From Henricia sp. BOLD:AAB3569 (taxonomy: Eukaryota > Echinodermata > Asteroidea > Spinulosida > Echinasteridae), in contig JBBELK010001086.1 in the NCBI GenBank assembly GCA_037783545.1, positions 1 through 64,000 of the forward strand: DNA of 64,000 bases. The letters run 5' to 3'. Shown here in pieces: positions 1 to 11,712 of this stretch (positions within the stretch are counted from its first letter, which is position 1; each line of letters opens with the position of its first letter). The notes beneath the pieces are model-generated. The model ran no database searches. It was not told where the DNA came from and was given only the letters and a program-made list of their open reading frames with translations. Both the position numbers and the translations under genes were made by a program.

Positions 1-845
1 TGCACAATTTGAAGTTCGTCGGAACATTTTTCGACCTCCAAATTCGCCGACGTTTGGACCACACTTTGACCAAAATCCCGTCCCAAACTGGGCCGTGTCA
101 ACGACAGTCCGAAGTACTGAGCATGCGCACGAGTCAGGAGTACACCAAAGAGGTGTGTACAGACAGCCACAGGTTGCGGGAGCATCCAGGAAGCTCCAAC
201 CCCTTTTTTCCTAAACTCTGAAATTTCTCTGCCATTTCCCGGCGAAAGTCTGTCAATTTTTTTAGGACAAGTGCGCAATATAGAGTGCTTGGAGCATGCA
301 AAATTTGAAGTTCGTCGGAACATTTTTCGACCTCCAAATTTGCCGACGTTTGGACCACACTTTGACCAAAATCCCGTCCCAAACTGGGCCGTGTCAACGA
401 CAGTCCGAAGTACTGAGCATGCGCACGAGTCAGGAGTACACCAAAGAGGTGTGTACAGACAGCCACAGGTTGCGGGAGCATCCAGGAAGCTCCAACCCCT
501 TTTTTCCTAAACTCTGAAATTTCTCTGCCATTTCCCGCGAAAGTCTGTCAATTTTTTAGGACAAGTGCGCAATATAGAGTGCTTGGAGCATGCAAAATTT
601 GAAGTTCGTCGGAACATTTTTCGACCTCCAAATTCGCCGACGTTTGGACCACACTTTGACCAAAATCCCGTCCCAAACTGGGCCGTGTCAACGACAGTCC
701 GAAGTACTGAGCATGCGCACGAGTCAGGAGTACACCAAAGAGGTGTGTACAGACAGCCACAGGTTGCGGGAGCATCCAGGAAGCTCCAACCCCTTTTTTC
801 CTAAACTCTGAAATTTCTCTGCCATTTCCCGGCGAAAGTCTGTCA
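1..845. repeat. Triplicated satellite segment, copy 1
   Basis: The monomer-variant pattern (CACAATTT plus AATTCGCC, then a normal unit with an extended T run upstream and CCCGCGAAAG near 533, then another AATTCGCC unit) recurs at about 9085-9928 and 11742-12585. The offset is 9084 to the second copy and 2657 more to the third. One substitution is seen in the second copy (TTGCAGG near 9850). This is a satellite-internal segmental duplication, not a gene. Confidence 0.8.
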
Positions 846-1154
846 ATTTTTTAGGACAAGTGCGCAATATAGAGTGCTTGGAGCATGCACAATTTGAAGT
901 TCGTCGGAACATTTTTCGACCTCCAAATTTGCCGACGTTTGGACCACACTTTGACCAAAATCCCGTCCCAAACTGGGCCGTGTCAACGACAGTCCGAAGT
1001 ACTGAGCATGCGCACGAGTCAGGAGTACACCAAAGAGGTGTGTACAGACAGCCACAGGTTGCGGGAGCATCCAGGAAGCTCCAACCCCTTTTTTCCTAAA
1101 CTCTGAAATTTCTCTGCCATTTCCCGGCGAAAGTCTGTCAATTTTTTAGGACAA

Positions 1155-1715
1155 GTGCGCAATATAGAGTGCTTGGAGCATGCAAAATTTGAAGTTCGTC
1201 GGAACATTTTTCGACCTCCAAATTTGCCGACGTTTGGACCACACTTTGACCAAAATCCCGTCCCAAACTGGGCCGTGTCAACGACAGTCCGAAGTACTGA
1301 GCATGCGCACGAGTCAGGAGTACACCAAAGAGGTGTGTACAGACAGCCACAGGTTGCGGGAGCATCCAGGAAGCTCCAACCCCTTTTTTTCCTAAACTCT
1401 GACATTTCCCGGCGAAAGTCTGTCAATTTTTTAGGACAAGTGCGCAATATAGAGTGCTTGGAGCATGCAAAATTTTTCGACCTCCAAATTTGCCGACGTT
1501 TGGACCACACTTTGACCAAAATCCCGTCCCAAACTGGGCCGTGTCAACGACAGTCCGAAGTACTGAGCATGCGCACGAGTCAGGAGTACACCAAAGAGGT
1601 GTGTACAGACAGCCACAGGTTGCGGGAGCATCCAGGAAGCTCCAACCCCTTTTTTCCTAAACTCTGAAATTTCTCTGCCATTTCCCGGCGAAAGTCTGTC
1701 AATTTTTTAGGACAA
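1155..1715. repeat. Pair of shortened monomers (285 + 276 bp)
   Basis: The first unit has one extra T in the C4T tract and lacks one copy of the 11-bp imperfect tandem repeat (near 1395-1405). The second lacks 19 bp between GCAAAATTT and TTCGACC (near 1470-1480), a deletion whose ends share ATTT. The same pair recurs at 6136-6696, so the pair was copied as a block. The combined change alters reading frame, which is why unusually long spurious ORFs appear here. Confidence 0.9.
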
Positions 1716-2010
1716 GTGCGCAATATAGAGTGCTTGGAGCATGCAAAATTTGAAGTTCGTCGGAACATTTTTCGACCTCCAAATTTGCCGACGTTTGGAC
1801 CACACTTTGACCAAAATCCCGTCCCAAACTGGGCCGTGTCAACGACAGTCCGAAGTACTGAGCATGCGCACGAGTCAGGAGTACACCAAAGAGGTGTGTA
1901 CAGACAGCCACAGGTTGCGGGAGCATCCAGGAAGCTCCAACCCCTTTTTTCCTAAACTCTGAAATTTCTCTGCCATTTCCCGGCGAAAGTCTGTCAATTT
2001 TTTAGGACAA

Positions 2011-2305
2011 GTGCGCAATATAGAGTGCTTGGAGCATGCAAAATTTGAAGTTCGTCGGAACATTTTTCGACCTCCAAATTTGCCGACGTTTGGACCACAC
2101 TTTGACCAAAATCCCGTCCCAAACTGGGCCGTGTCAACGACAGTCCGAAGTACTGAGCATGCGCACGAGTCAGGAGTACACCAAAGAGGTGTGTACAGAC
2201 AGCCACAGGTTGCGGGAGCATCCAGGAAGCTCCAACCCCTTTTTTCCTAAACTCTGAAATTTCTCTGCCATTTCCCGGCGAAAGTCTGTCAATTTTTTAG
2301 GACAA
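2011..2305. repeat. Representative consensus satellite monomer (295 bp)
   Basis: A typical unit, described once for the whole array. GTGCGCA (2011-2017) has an inverted partner TGCGCAC (2160-2166). GAGCATGC occurs twice, 123 bp apart (2032-2039, 2155-2162), in related contexts. CGTCGG (2053-2058) and CCGACG (2083-2088) form a short dyad. GTACAC (2176-2181) and GTGTAC (2191-2196) could form a 6-bp hairpin with a 9-nt loop. A C4T6 tract near 2237-2246 is the commonest site of length change. An 11-bp imperfect tandem repeat lies at 2252-2262 and 2263-2273, and a second T6 run follows. The unit start is arbitrary. Confidence 0.95.
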
Positions 2306-3780
2306 GTGCGCAATATAGAGTGCTTGGAGCATGCAAAATTTGAAGTTCGTCGGAACATTTTTCGACCTCCAAATTTGCCGACGTTTGGACCACACTTTGA
2401 CCAAAATCCCGTCCCAAACTGGGCCGTGTCAACGACAGTCCGAAGTACTGAGCATGCGCACGAGTCAGGAGTACACCAAAGAGGTGTGTACAGACAGCCA
2501 CAGGTTGCGGGAGCATCCAGGAAGCTCCAACCCCTTTTTTCCTAAACTCTGAAATTTCTCTGCCATTTCCCGGCGAAAGTCTGTCAATTTTTTAGGACAA
2601 GTGCGCAATATAGAGTGCTTGGAGCATGCAAAATTTGAAGTTCGTCGGAACATTTTTCGACCTCCAAATTTGCCGACGTTTGGACCACACTTTGACCAAA
2701 ATCCCGTCCCAAACTGGGCCGTGTCAACGACAGTCCGAAGTACTGAGCATGCGCACGAGTCAGGAGTAGACCAAAGAGGTGTGTACAGACAGCCACAGGT
2801 TGCGGGAGCATCCAGGAAGCTCCAACCCCTTTTTTCCTAAACTCTGAAATTTCTCTGCCATTTCCCGGCGAAAGTCTGTCAATTTTTTAGGACAAGTGCG
2901 CAATATAGAGTGCTTGGAGCATGCAAAATTTGAAGTTCGTCGGAACATTTTTCGACCTCCAAATTTGCCGACGTTTGGACCACACTTTGACAAAAATCCC
3001 GTCCCAAACTGGGCCGTGTCAACGACAGTCCGAAGTACTGAGCATGCGCACGAGTCAGGAGTACACCAAAGAGGTGTGTACAGACAGCCACAGGTTGCGG
3101 GAGCATCCAGGAAGCTCCAACCCCTTTTTTCCTAAACTCTGAAATTTCTCTGCCATTTCCCGGCGAAAGTCTGTCAATTTTTTAGGACAAGTGCGCAATA
3201 TAGAGTGCTTGGAGCATGCAAAATTTGAAGTTCGTCGGAACATTTTTCGACCTCCAAATTCGCCGACGTTTGGACCACACTTTGACCAAAATCCCTTCCC
3301 AAACTGGGCCGTGTCAACGACAGTCCGAAGTACTGAGCATGCGCACGAGTCAGGAGTACACCAAAGAGGTGTGTACAGACAGCCACAGGTTGCGGGAGCA
3401 TCCAGGAAGCTCCAACCCCTTTTTTCCTAAACTCTGAAATTTCTCTGCCATTTCCCGGCGAAAGTCTGTCAATTTTTTAGGACAAGTGCGCAATATAGAG
3501 TGCTTGGAGCATGCAAAATTTGAAGTTCGTCGGAACATTTTTCGACCTCCAAATTTGCCGACGTTTGGACCACACTTTGACCAAAATCCCGTCCCAAACT
3601 GGGCCGTGTCAACGACAGTCCGAAGTACTGAGCATGCGCACGAGTCAGGAGTACACCAAAGAGGTGTGTACAGACAGCCACAGGTTGCGGGAGCATCCAG
3701 GAAGCTCCAACCCCTTTTTTCCTAAACTCTGAAATTTCTCTGCCATTTCCCGGCGAAAGTCTGTCAATTTTTTAGGACAA

Positions 3781-4069
3781 GTGCGCAATATAGAGTGCTT
3801 GGAGCATGCAAAATTTGAAGTTCGTCGGAACATTTTTCGACCTCCAAATTTGCCGACGTTTGGACCACACTTTGACCAAAATCCCGTCCCAAACTGGGCC
3901 GTGTCAACGACAGTCCGAAGTACTGAGCATGCGCACGAGTCAGGAGTACACCAAAGAGGTGTGTACAGACAGCCACAGGTTGCGGGAGCATCCAGGAAGC
4001 TCCAACCCCTTTTTTCCTTGAAATTTCTCTGCCATTTCCCGGCGAAAGTCTGTCAATTTTTTAGGACAA
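3781..4069. repeat. 289-bp monomer with a 6-bp deletion
   Basis: The usual TTCCTAAACTCTGAAA is reduced to TTCCTTGAAA near 4015-4023, a loss of 6 bp. I saw no other monomer in the window with this change. Confidence 0.85.
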
Positions 4070-5885
4070 GTGCGCAATATAGAGTGCTTGGAGCATGCAA
4101 AATTTGAAGTTCGTCGGAACATTTTTCGACCTCCAAATTTGCCGACGTTTGGACCACACTTTGACCAAAATCCCGTCCCAAACTGGGCCGTGTCAACGAC
4201 AGTCCGAAGTACTGAGCATGCGCACGAGTCAGGAGTACACCAAAGAGGTGTGTACAGACAGCCACAGGTTGCGGGAGCATCCAGGAAGCTCCAACCCCTT
4301 TTTTCCTAAACTCTGAAATTTCTCTGCCATTTCCCGGCGAAAGTCTGTCAATTTTTTAGGACAAGTGCGCAATATAGAGTGCTTGGAGCATGCAAAATTT
4401 GAAGTTCGTCGGAACATTTTTCGAACTCCAAATTTGCCGACGTTTGGACCACACTTTGACCAAAATCCCGTCCCAAACTGGGCCGTGTCAACGACAGTCC
4501 GAAGTACTGAGCATGCGCACGAGTCAGGAGTACACCAAAGAGGTGTGTACAGACAGCCACAGGTTGCGGGAGCATCCAGGAAGCTCCAACCCCTTTTTTC
4601 CTAAACTCTGAAATTTCTCTGCCATTTCCCGGCGAAAGTCTGTCAATTTTTTAGGACAAGTGCGCAATATAGAGTGCTTGGAGCATGCAAAATTTGAAGT
4701 TCGTCGGAAAATTTTTCGACCTCCAAATTTGCCGACGTTTGGACCACACTTTGACCAAAATCCCGTCCCAAACTGGGCCGTGTCAACGACAGTCCGAAGT
4801 ACTGAGCATGCGCACGAGTCAGGAGTACACCAAAGAGGTGTGTACAGACAGCCACAGGTTGCGGGAGCATCCAGGAAGCTCCAACCCCTTTTTTCCTAAA
4901 CTCTGAAATTTCTCTGCCATTTCCCGGCGAAATTCTGTCAATTTTTTAGGACAAGTGCGCAATATAGAGTGCTTGGAGCATGCAAAATTTGAAGTTCGTC
5001 GGAACATTTTTCGACCTCCAAATTTGCCGACGTTTGGACCACACTTTGACCAAAATCCCGTCCCAAACTGGGCCGTGTCAACGACAGTCCGAAGTACTGA
5101 GCATGCGCACGAGTCAGGAGTACACCAAAGAGGTGTGTACAGACAGCCACAGGTTGCGGGAGCATCCAGGAAGCTCCAACCCCTTTTTTTCCTAAACTCT
5201 GAAATTTCTCTGCCATTTCCCGGCGAAAGTCTGTCAATTTTTTAGGACAAGTGCGCAATATAGAGTGCTTGGAGCATGCAAAATTTGAAGTTCGTCGGAA
5301 CATTTTTCGACCTCCAAATTTGCCGACGTTTGGACCACACTTTGACCAAAATCCCGTCCCAAACTGGGCCGTGTCAACGACAGTCCGAAGTACTGAGCAT
5401 GCGCACGAGTCAGGAGTACACCAAAGAGGTGTGTACAGACAGCCACAGGTTGCGGGAGCATCCAGGAAGCTCCAACCCCTTTTTTCCTAAACTCTGAAAT
5501 TTATCTGCCATTTCCCGGCGAAAGTCTGTCAATTTTTTAGGACAAGTGCGCAATATAGAGTGCTTGGAGCATGCAAAATTTGAAGTTCGTCGGAACGTTT
5601 TTCGACCTCCAAATTTGCCGACGTTTGGACCACACTTTGACCAAAATCCCGTCCCAAACTGGGCCGTGTCAACGACAGTCCGAAGTACTGAGCATGCGCA
5701 CGAGCCAGGAGTACACCAAAGAGGTGTGTACAGACAGCCACAGGTTGCGGGAGCATCCAGGAAGCTCCAACCCCTTTTTTCCTAAACTCTGAAATTTCTC
5801 TGCCATTTCCCGGCGAAAGTCTGTCAATTTTTTAGGACAAGTGCGCAATATAGAGTGCTTGGAGCATGCAAAATTTGAAGTTCGT

Positions 5886-8171
5886 CGGAACATTTTTCGA
5901 CCTCCAAATTTGCCGACGTTTGGACCACACTTTGACCAAAATCCCGTCCCAAACTGGGCCGTGTCAACGACAGTCCGAAGTACTGAGCATGCGCACGAGT
6001 CAGGAGTACACCAAAGAGGTGTGTACAGACAGCCACAGGTTGCGGGAGCATCCAGGAAGCTCCAACCCCTTTTTTCCTAAACTCTGAAATTTCTCTGCCA
6101 TTTCCCGGCGAAAGTCTGTCAATTTTTTAGGACAAGTGCGCAATATAGAGTGCTTGGAGCATGCAAAATTTGAAGTTCGTCGGAACATTTTTCGACCTCC
6201 AAATTTGCCGACGTTTGGACCACACTTTGACCAAAATCCCGTCCCAAACTGGGCCGTGTCAACGACAGTCCGAAGTACTGAGCATGCGCACGAGTCAGGA
6301 GTACACCAAAGAGGTGTGTACAGACAGCCACAGGTTGCGGGAGCATCCAGGAAGCTCCAACCCCTTTTTTTCCTAAACTCTGACATTTCCCGGCGAAAGT
6401 CTGTCAATTTTTTAGGACAAGTGCGCAATATAGAGTGCTTGGAGCATGCAAAATTTTTCGACCTCCAAATTTGCCGACGTTTGGACCACACTTTGACCAA
6501 AATCCCGTCCCAAACTGGGCCGTGTCAACGACAGTCCGAAGTACTGAGCATGCGCACGAGTCAGGAGTACACCAAAGAGGTGTGTACAGACAGCCACAGG
6601 TTGCGGGAGCATCCAGGAAGCTCCAACCCCTTTTTTCCTAAACTCTGAAATTTCTCTGCCATTTCCCGGCGAAAGTCTGTCAATTTTTTAGGACAAGTGC
6701 GCAATATAGAGTGCTTGGAGCATGCAAAATTTGAAGTTCGTCGGAACATTTTTCGACCTCCAAATTTGCCGACGTTTGGACCACACTTTGACCAAAATCC
6801 CGTCCCAAACTGGGCCGTGTCAACGACAGTCCGAAGTACTGAGCATGCGCACGAGTCAGGAGTACACCAAAGAGGTGTGTACAGACAGCCACAGGTTGCG
6901 GGAGCATCCAGGAAGCTCCAACCCCTTTTTTCCTAAACTCTGAAATTTCTCTGCCATTTCCCGGCGAAAGTCTGTCAATTTTTTAGGACAAGTGCGCAAT
7001 ATAGAGTGCTTGGAGCATGCAAAATTTGAAGTTCGTCGGAACATTTTTCGACCTCCAAATTTGCCGACGTTTGGACCACACTTTGACCAAAATCCCGTCC
7101 CAAACTGGGCCGTGTCAACGACAGTCCGAAGTACTGAGCATGCGCACGAGTCAGGAGTACACCAAAGAGGTGTGTACAGACAGCCACAGGTTGCGGGAGC
7201 ATCCAGGAAGCTCCAACCCCTTTTTTCCTAAACTCTGAAATTTCTCTGCCATTTCCCGGCGAAAGTCTGTCAATTTTTTAGGACAAGTGCGCAATATAGA
7301 GTGCTTGGAGCATGCAAAATTTGAAGTTCGTCGGAACATTTTTCGACCTCCAAATTTGCCGACGTTTGGACCACACTTTGACCAAAATCCCGTCCCAAAC
7401 TGGGCCGTGTCAACGACAGTCCGAAGTACTGAGCATGCGCACGAGTCAGGAGTACACCAAAGAGGTGTGTACAGACAGCCACAGGTTGCGGGAGCATCCA
7501 GGAAGCTCCAACCCCTTTTTTCCTAAACTCTGAAATTTCTCTGCCATTTCCCGGCGAAAGTCTGTCAATTTTTTAGGACAAGTGCGCAATATAGAGTGCT
7601 TGGAGCATGCAAAATTTGAAGTTCGTCGGAACATTTTTCGACCTCCAAATTTGCCGACGTTTGGACCACACTTTGACCAAAATCCCGTCCCAAACTGGGC
7701 CGTGTCAACGACAGTCCGAAGTACTGAGCATGCGCACGAGTCAGGAGTAGACCAAAGAGGTGTGTACAGACAGCCACAGGTTGCGGGAGCATCCAGGAAG
7801 CTCCAACCCCTTTTTTCCTAAACTCTGAAATTTCTCTGCCATTTCCCGGCGAAAGTCTGTCAATTTTTTAGGACAAGTGCGCAATATAGAGTGCTTGGAG
7901 CATGCAAAATTTGAAGTTCGTCGGAACATTTTTCGACCTCCAAATTTGCCGACGTTTGGACCACACTTTGACAAAAATCCCGTCCCAAACTGGGCCGTGT
8001 CAACGACAGTCCGAAGTACTGAGCATGCGCACGAGTCAGGAGTACACCAAAGAGGTGTGTACAGACAGCCACAGGTTGCGGGAGCATCCAGGAAGCTCCA
8101 ACCCCTTTTTTCCTAAACTCTGAAATTTCTCTGCCATTTCCCGGCGAAAGTCTGTCAATTTTTTAGGACAA
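5886..8171. repeat. 2.3-kb duplicated satellite segment, copy 2 (partner 905-3190)
   Basis: Second copy of the segment at 905-3190, carrying the same rare shortened monomers and the same point variants in the same order. About 2.7 kb of other monomers separates the two copies, so the repeating unit is about 4981 bp (17 monomers, two of them shortened). Confidence 0.85.
6136..6696. repeat. Pair of shortened monomers (285 + 276 bp), second occurrence
   Basis: Identical indels to the pair at 1155-1715 (extra T, loss of 11 bp, loss of 19 bp). They mark the second copy of the 2.3-kb duplicated segment. Confidence 0.9.
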
Positions 8172-8750
8172 GTGCGCAATATAGAGTGCTTGGAGCATGC
8201 ACAATTTGAAGTTCGTCGGAACATTTTTCGACCTCCAAATTCGCCGACGTTTGGACCACACTTTGACCAAAATCCCGTCCCAAACTGGGCCGTGTCAACG
8301 ACAGTCCGAAGTACTGAGCATGCGCACGAGTCAGGAGTACACCAAAGAGGTGTGTACAGACAGCCACAGGTTGCGGGAGCATCCAGGAAGCTCCAACCCC
8401 TTTTTTCCTAAACTCTGAAATTTCTCTGCCATTTCACGGCGAAAGTCTGTCAATTTTTTTAGGACAAGTGCGCAATATAGAGTGCTTGGAGCATGCAAAA
8501 TTTGAAGTTCGTCGGAACATTTTTCGACCTCCAAATTTGCCGACGTTTGGACCACACTTTGACCAAAATCCCGTCCCAAACTGGGCCGTGTCAACGACAG
8601 TACGAAGTACTGAGCATGCGCACGAGTCAGGAGTACACCAAAGAGGTGTGTACAGACAGCCACAGGTTGCGGGAGCATCCAGGAAGCTCCAACCCCTTTT
8701 TTCCTAAACTCTGAAATTTCTCTGCCATTTCCCGGCGAAAGTCTGTCAAT
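8046..8750. repeat. 0.7-kb duplicated satellite segment (partner about 10999-11703)
   Basis: Offset 2953. Shared private variants are CACAATTT with AATTCGCC, TTTCACGGCG near 8433, a 7-T run, and CAGTACGAAG near 8600. The partner shows the same series near 11153, 11387 and 11553. It overlaps the chain of other block duplications in the first 13.4 kb. Confidence 0.75.
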
Positions 8751-9055
8751 TTTTTAGGACAAGTGCGCAATATAGAGTGCTTGGAGCATGCAAAATTTGA
8801 AGTTCGTCGGAACATTTTTCGACCTCCAAATTTGCCGACGTTTGGACCACACTTTGACCAAAATCCCGTCCCAAACTGGGCCGTGTCAACGACAGTCCGA
8901 AGTACTGAGCATGCGCGCGAGTCAGGAGTACACCAAAGAGGTGTGTACAGACAGCCACAGGTTGCGGGAGCATCCAGGAAGCTCCAACCCCTTTTTTCCT
9001 AAACTCTGAAATTTCTCTGCCATTTCCCGGCGAAAGTCTGTCAATTTTTTTAGGA

Positions 9056-10746
9056 CAAGTGCGCAATATAGAGTGCTTGGAGCATGCACAATTTGAAGTT
9101 CGTCGGAACATTTTTCGACCTCCAAATTCGCCGACGTTTGGACCACACTTTGACCAAAATCCCGTCCCAAACTGGGCCGTGTCAACGACAGTCCGAAGTA
9201 CTGAGCATGCGCACGAGTCAGGAGTACACCAAAGAGGTGTGTACAGACAGCCACAGGTTGCGGGAGCATCCAGGAAGCTCCAACCCCTTTTTTCCTAAAC
9301 TCTGAAATTTCTCTGCCATTTCCCGGCGAAAGTCTGTCAATTTTTTTAGGACAAGTGCGCAATATAGAGTGCTTGGAGCATGCAAAATTTGAAGTTCGTC
9401 GGAACATTTTTCGACCTCCAAATTTGCCGACGTTTGGACCACACTTTGACCAAAATCCCGTCCCAAACTGGGCCGTGTCAACGACAGTCCGAAGTACTGA
9501 GCATGCGCACGAGTCAGGAGTACACCAAAGAGGTGTGTACAGACAGCCACAGGTTGCGGGAGCATCCAGGAAGCTCCAACCCCTTTTTTCCTAAACTCTG
9601 AAATTTCTCTGCCATTTCCCGCGAAAGTCTGTCAATTTTTTAGGACAAGTGCGCAATATAGAGTGCTTGGAGCATGCAAAATTTGAAGTTCGTCGGAACA
9701 TTTTTCGACCTCCAAATTCGCCGACGTTTGGACCACACTTTGACCAAAATCCCGTCCCAAACTGGGCCGTGTCAACGACAGTCCGAAGTACTGAGCATGC
9801 GCACGAGTCAGGAGTACACCAAAGAGGTGTGTACAGACAGCCACAGGTTGCAGGAGCATCCAGGAAGCTCCAACCCCTTTTTTCCTAAACTCTGAAATTT
9901 CTCTGCCATTTCCCGGCGAAAGTCTGTCAATTTTTTTAGGACAAGTGCGTAATATAGAGTGCTTGGAGCATGCAAAATTTGAAGTTCGTCGGAACATTTT
10001 TCGACCTCCAAATTTGCCGACGTTTGGACCACACTTTGACCAAAATCCCGTCCCAAACTGGGCCGTGTCAACGACAGTCCGAAGTACTGAGCATGCGCAC
10101 GAGTCAGGAGTACACCAAAGAGGTGTGTACAGACAGCCACAGGTTGCGGGAGCATCCAGGAAGCTCCAACCCCTTTTTTTCCTAAACTCTGAAATTTCTC
10201 TGCCATTTCCCGCGAAAGTCTGTCAATTTTTTAGGACAAGTGCGCAATATAGAGTGCTTGGAGCATGCAAAATTTGAAGTTCGTCGGAACATTTTTCGAC
10301 CTCCAAATTTGCCGACGTTTGGACCACACTTTGACCAAAATCCCGTCCCAAACTGGGCCGTGTCAACGACAGTCCGAAGTACTGAGCATGCGCACGAGTC
10401 AGGAGTACACCAAAGAGGTGTGTACAGACAGCCACAGGTTGCGGGAGCATCCAGGAAGCTCCAACCCCTTTTTTCCTAAACTCTGAAATTTCTCTGCCAT
10501 TTCCCGGCGAAAGTCTGTCAATTTTTTAGGACAAGTGCGCAATATAGAGTGCTTGGAGCATGCAAAATTTGAAGTTCGTCGGAACATTTTTCGACCTCCA
10601 AATTTGCCGACGTTTGGACCACACTTTGACCAAAATCCCGTCCCAAACTGGGCCGTGTCAACGACAGTCCGAAGTACTGAGCATGCGCACGAGTCAGGAG
10701 TACACCAAAGAGGTGTGTACAGACAGCCACAGGTTGCGGGAGCATC
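9056..10746. repeat. 1.7-kb duplicated satellite segment, copy 1 (partner about 11713-13403)
   Basis: Offset 2657, or nine monomers. Shared marks in order are CACAATTT/AATTCGCC, CCCGCGAAAG, AATTCGCC, a 7-T run, GTGCGTAAT (near 9946 and 12603), a 7-T C4T tract, and CCCGCGAAAG again. I see one substitution between copies (TTGCAGG near 9850). Similarity ends at CATCCATGAAG near 13404. Confidence 0.8.
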
Positions 10747-11712
10747 CAGGAAGCTCCAACCCCTTTTTTCCTAAACTCTGAAATTTCTCTGCCATTTCCC
10801 GGCGAAAGTCTGTCAATTTTTTAGGACAAGTGCGCAATATAGAGTGCTTGGAGCATGCAAAATTTGAAGTTCGTCGGAACATTTTTCGACCTCCAAATTT
10901 GCCGACGTTTGGACCACACTTTGACCAAAATCCCGTCCCAAACTGGGCCGTGTCAACGACAGTCCGAAGTACTGAGCATGCGCACGAGTCAGGAGTAGAC
11001 CAAAGAGGTGTGTACAGACAGCCACAGGTTGCGGGAGCATCCAGGAAGCTCCAACCCCTTTTTTCCTAAACTCTGAAATTTCTCTGCCATTTCCCGGCGA
11101 AAGTCTGTCAATTTTTTAGGACAAGTGCGCAATATAGAGTGCTTGGAGCATGCACAATTTGAAGTTCGTCGGAACATTTTTCGACCTCCAAATTCGCCGA
11201 CGTTTGGACCACACTTTGACCAAAATCCCGTCCCAAACTGGGCCGTGTCAACGACAGTCCGAAGTACTGAGCATGCGCACGAGTCAGGAGTACACCAAAG
11301 AGGTGTGTACAGACAGCCACAGGTTGCGGGAGCATCCAGGAAGCTCCAACCCCTTTTTTCCTAAACTCTGAAATTTCTCTGCCATTTCACGGCGAAAGTC
11401 TGTCAATTTTTTTAGGACAAGTGCGCAATATAGAGTGCTTGGAGCATGCAAAATTTGAAGTTCGTCGGAACATTTTTCGACCTCCAAATTTGCCGACGTT
11501 TGGACCACACTTTGACCAAAATCCCGTCCCAAACTGGGCCGTGTCAACGACAGTACGAAGTACTGAGCATGCGCACGAGTCAGGAGTACACCAAAGAGGT
11601 GTGTACAGACAGCCACAGGTTGCGGGAGCATCCAGGAAGCTCCAACCCCTTTTTTCCTAAACTCTGAAATTTCTCTGCCATTTCCCGGCGAAAGTCTGTC
11701 AATTTTTCAGGA

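Larger units (their letters stand above)
905..3190. repeat. 2.3-kb duplicated satellite segment, copy 1 (partner 5886-8171)
   Basis: Offset 4981. The ordered private variants are shared: a 7-T run with an 11-bp deletion near 1395, a 19-bp deletion near 1470, GAGTAGACC near 2768, and TGACAAAAATCCC near 2990. Their counterparts lie near 6376, 6451, 7749 and 7971. Similarity stops where the left copy has CACAATTT near 888 and where the next monomers diverge (CCCTTCCC near 3294 versus CACAATTT near 8200). Confidence 0.85.

Noticed and set aside
2046..2062. A Pol III B-box in GAAGTTCGTCGGAAC, making the monomer a tRNA-derived repeat
   Set aside because: Only the GTTCG core matches. The second half of the box and an A-box at a suitable distance are missing, and no tRNA fold is visible.
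2051..2068. A CENP-B-box-like sequence beginning TTCGTCGGA
   Set aside because: The first half and the central A match the pattern TTCGNNNNANNCGGG, but the required CGGG end is absent (ATTT instead). The reverse strand has no match either.
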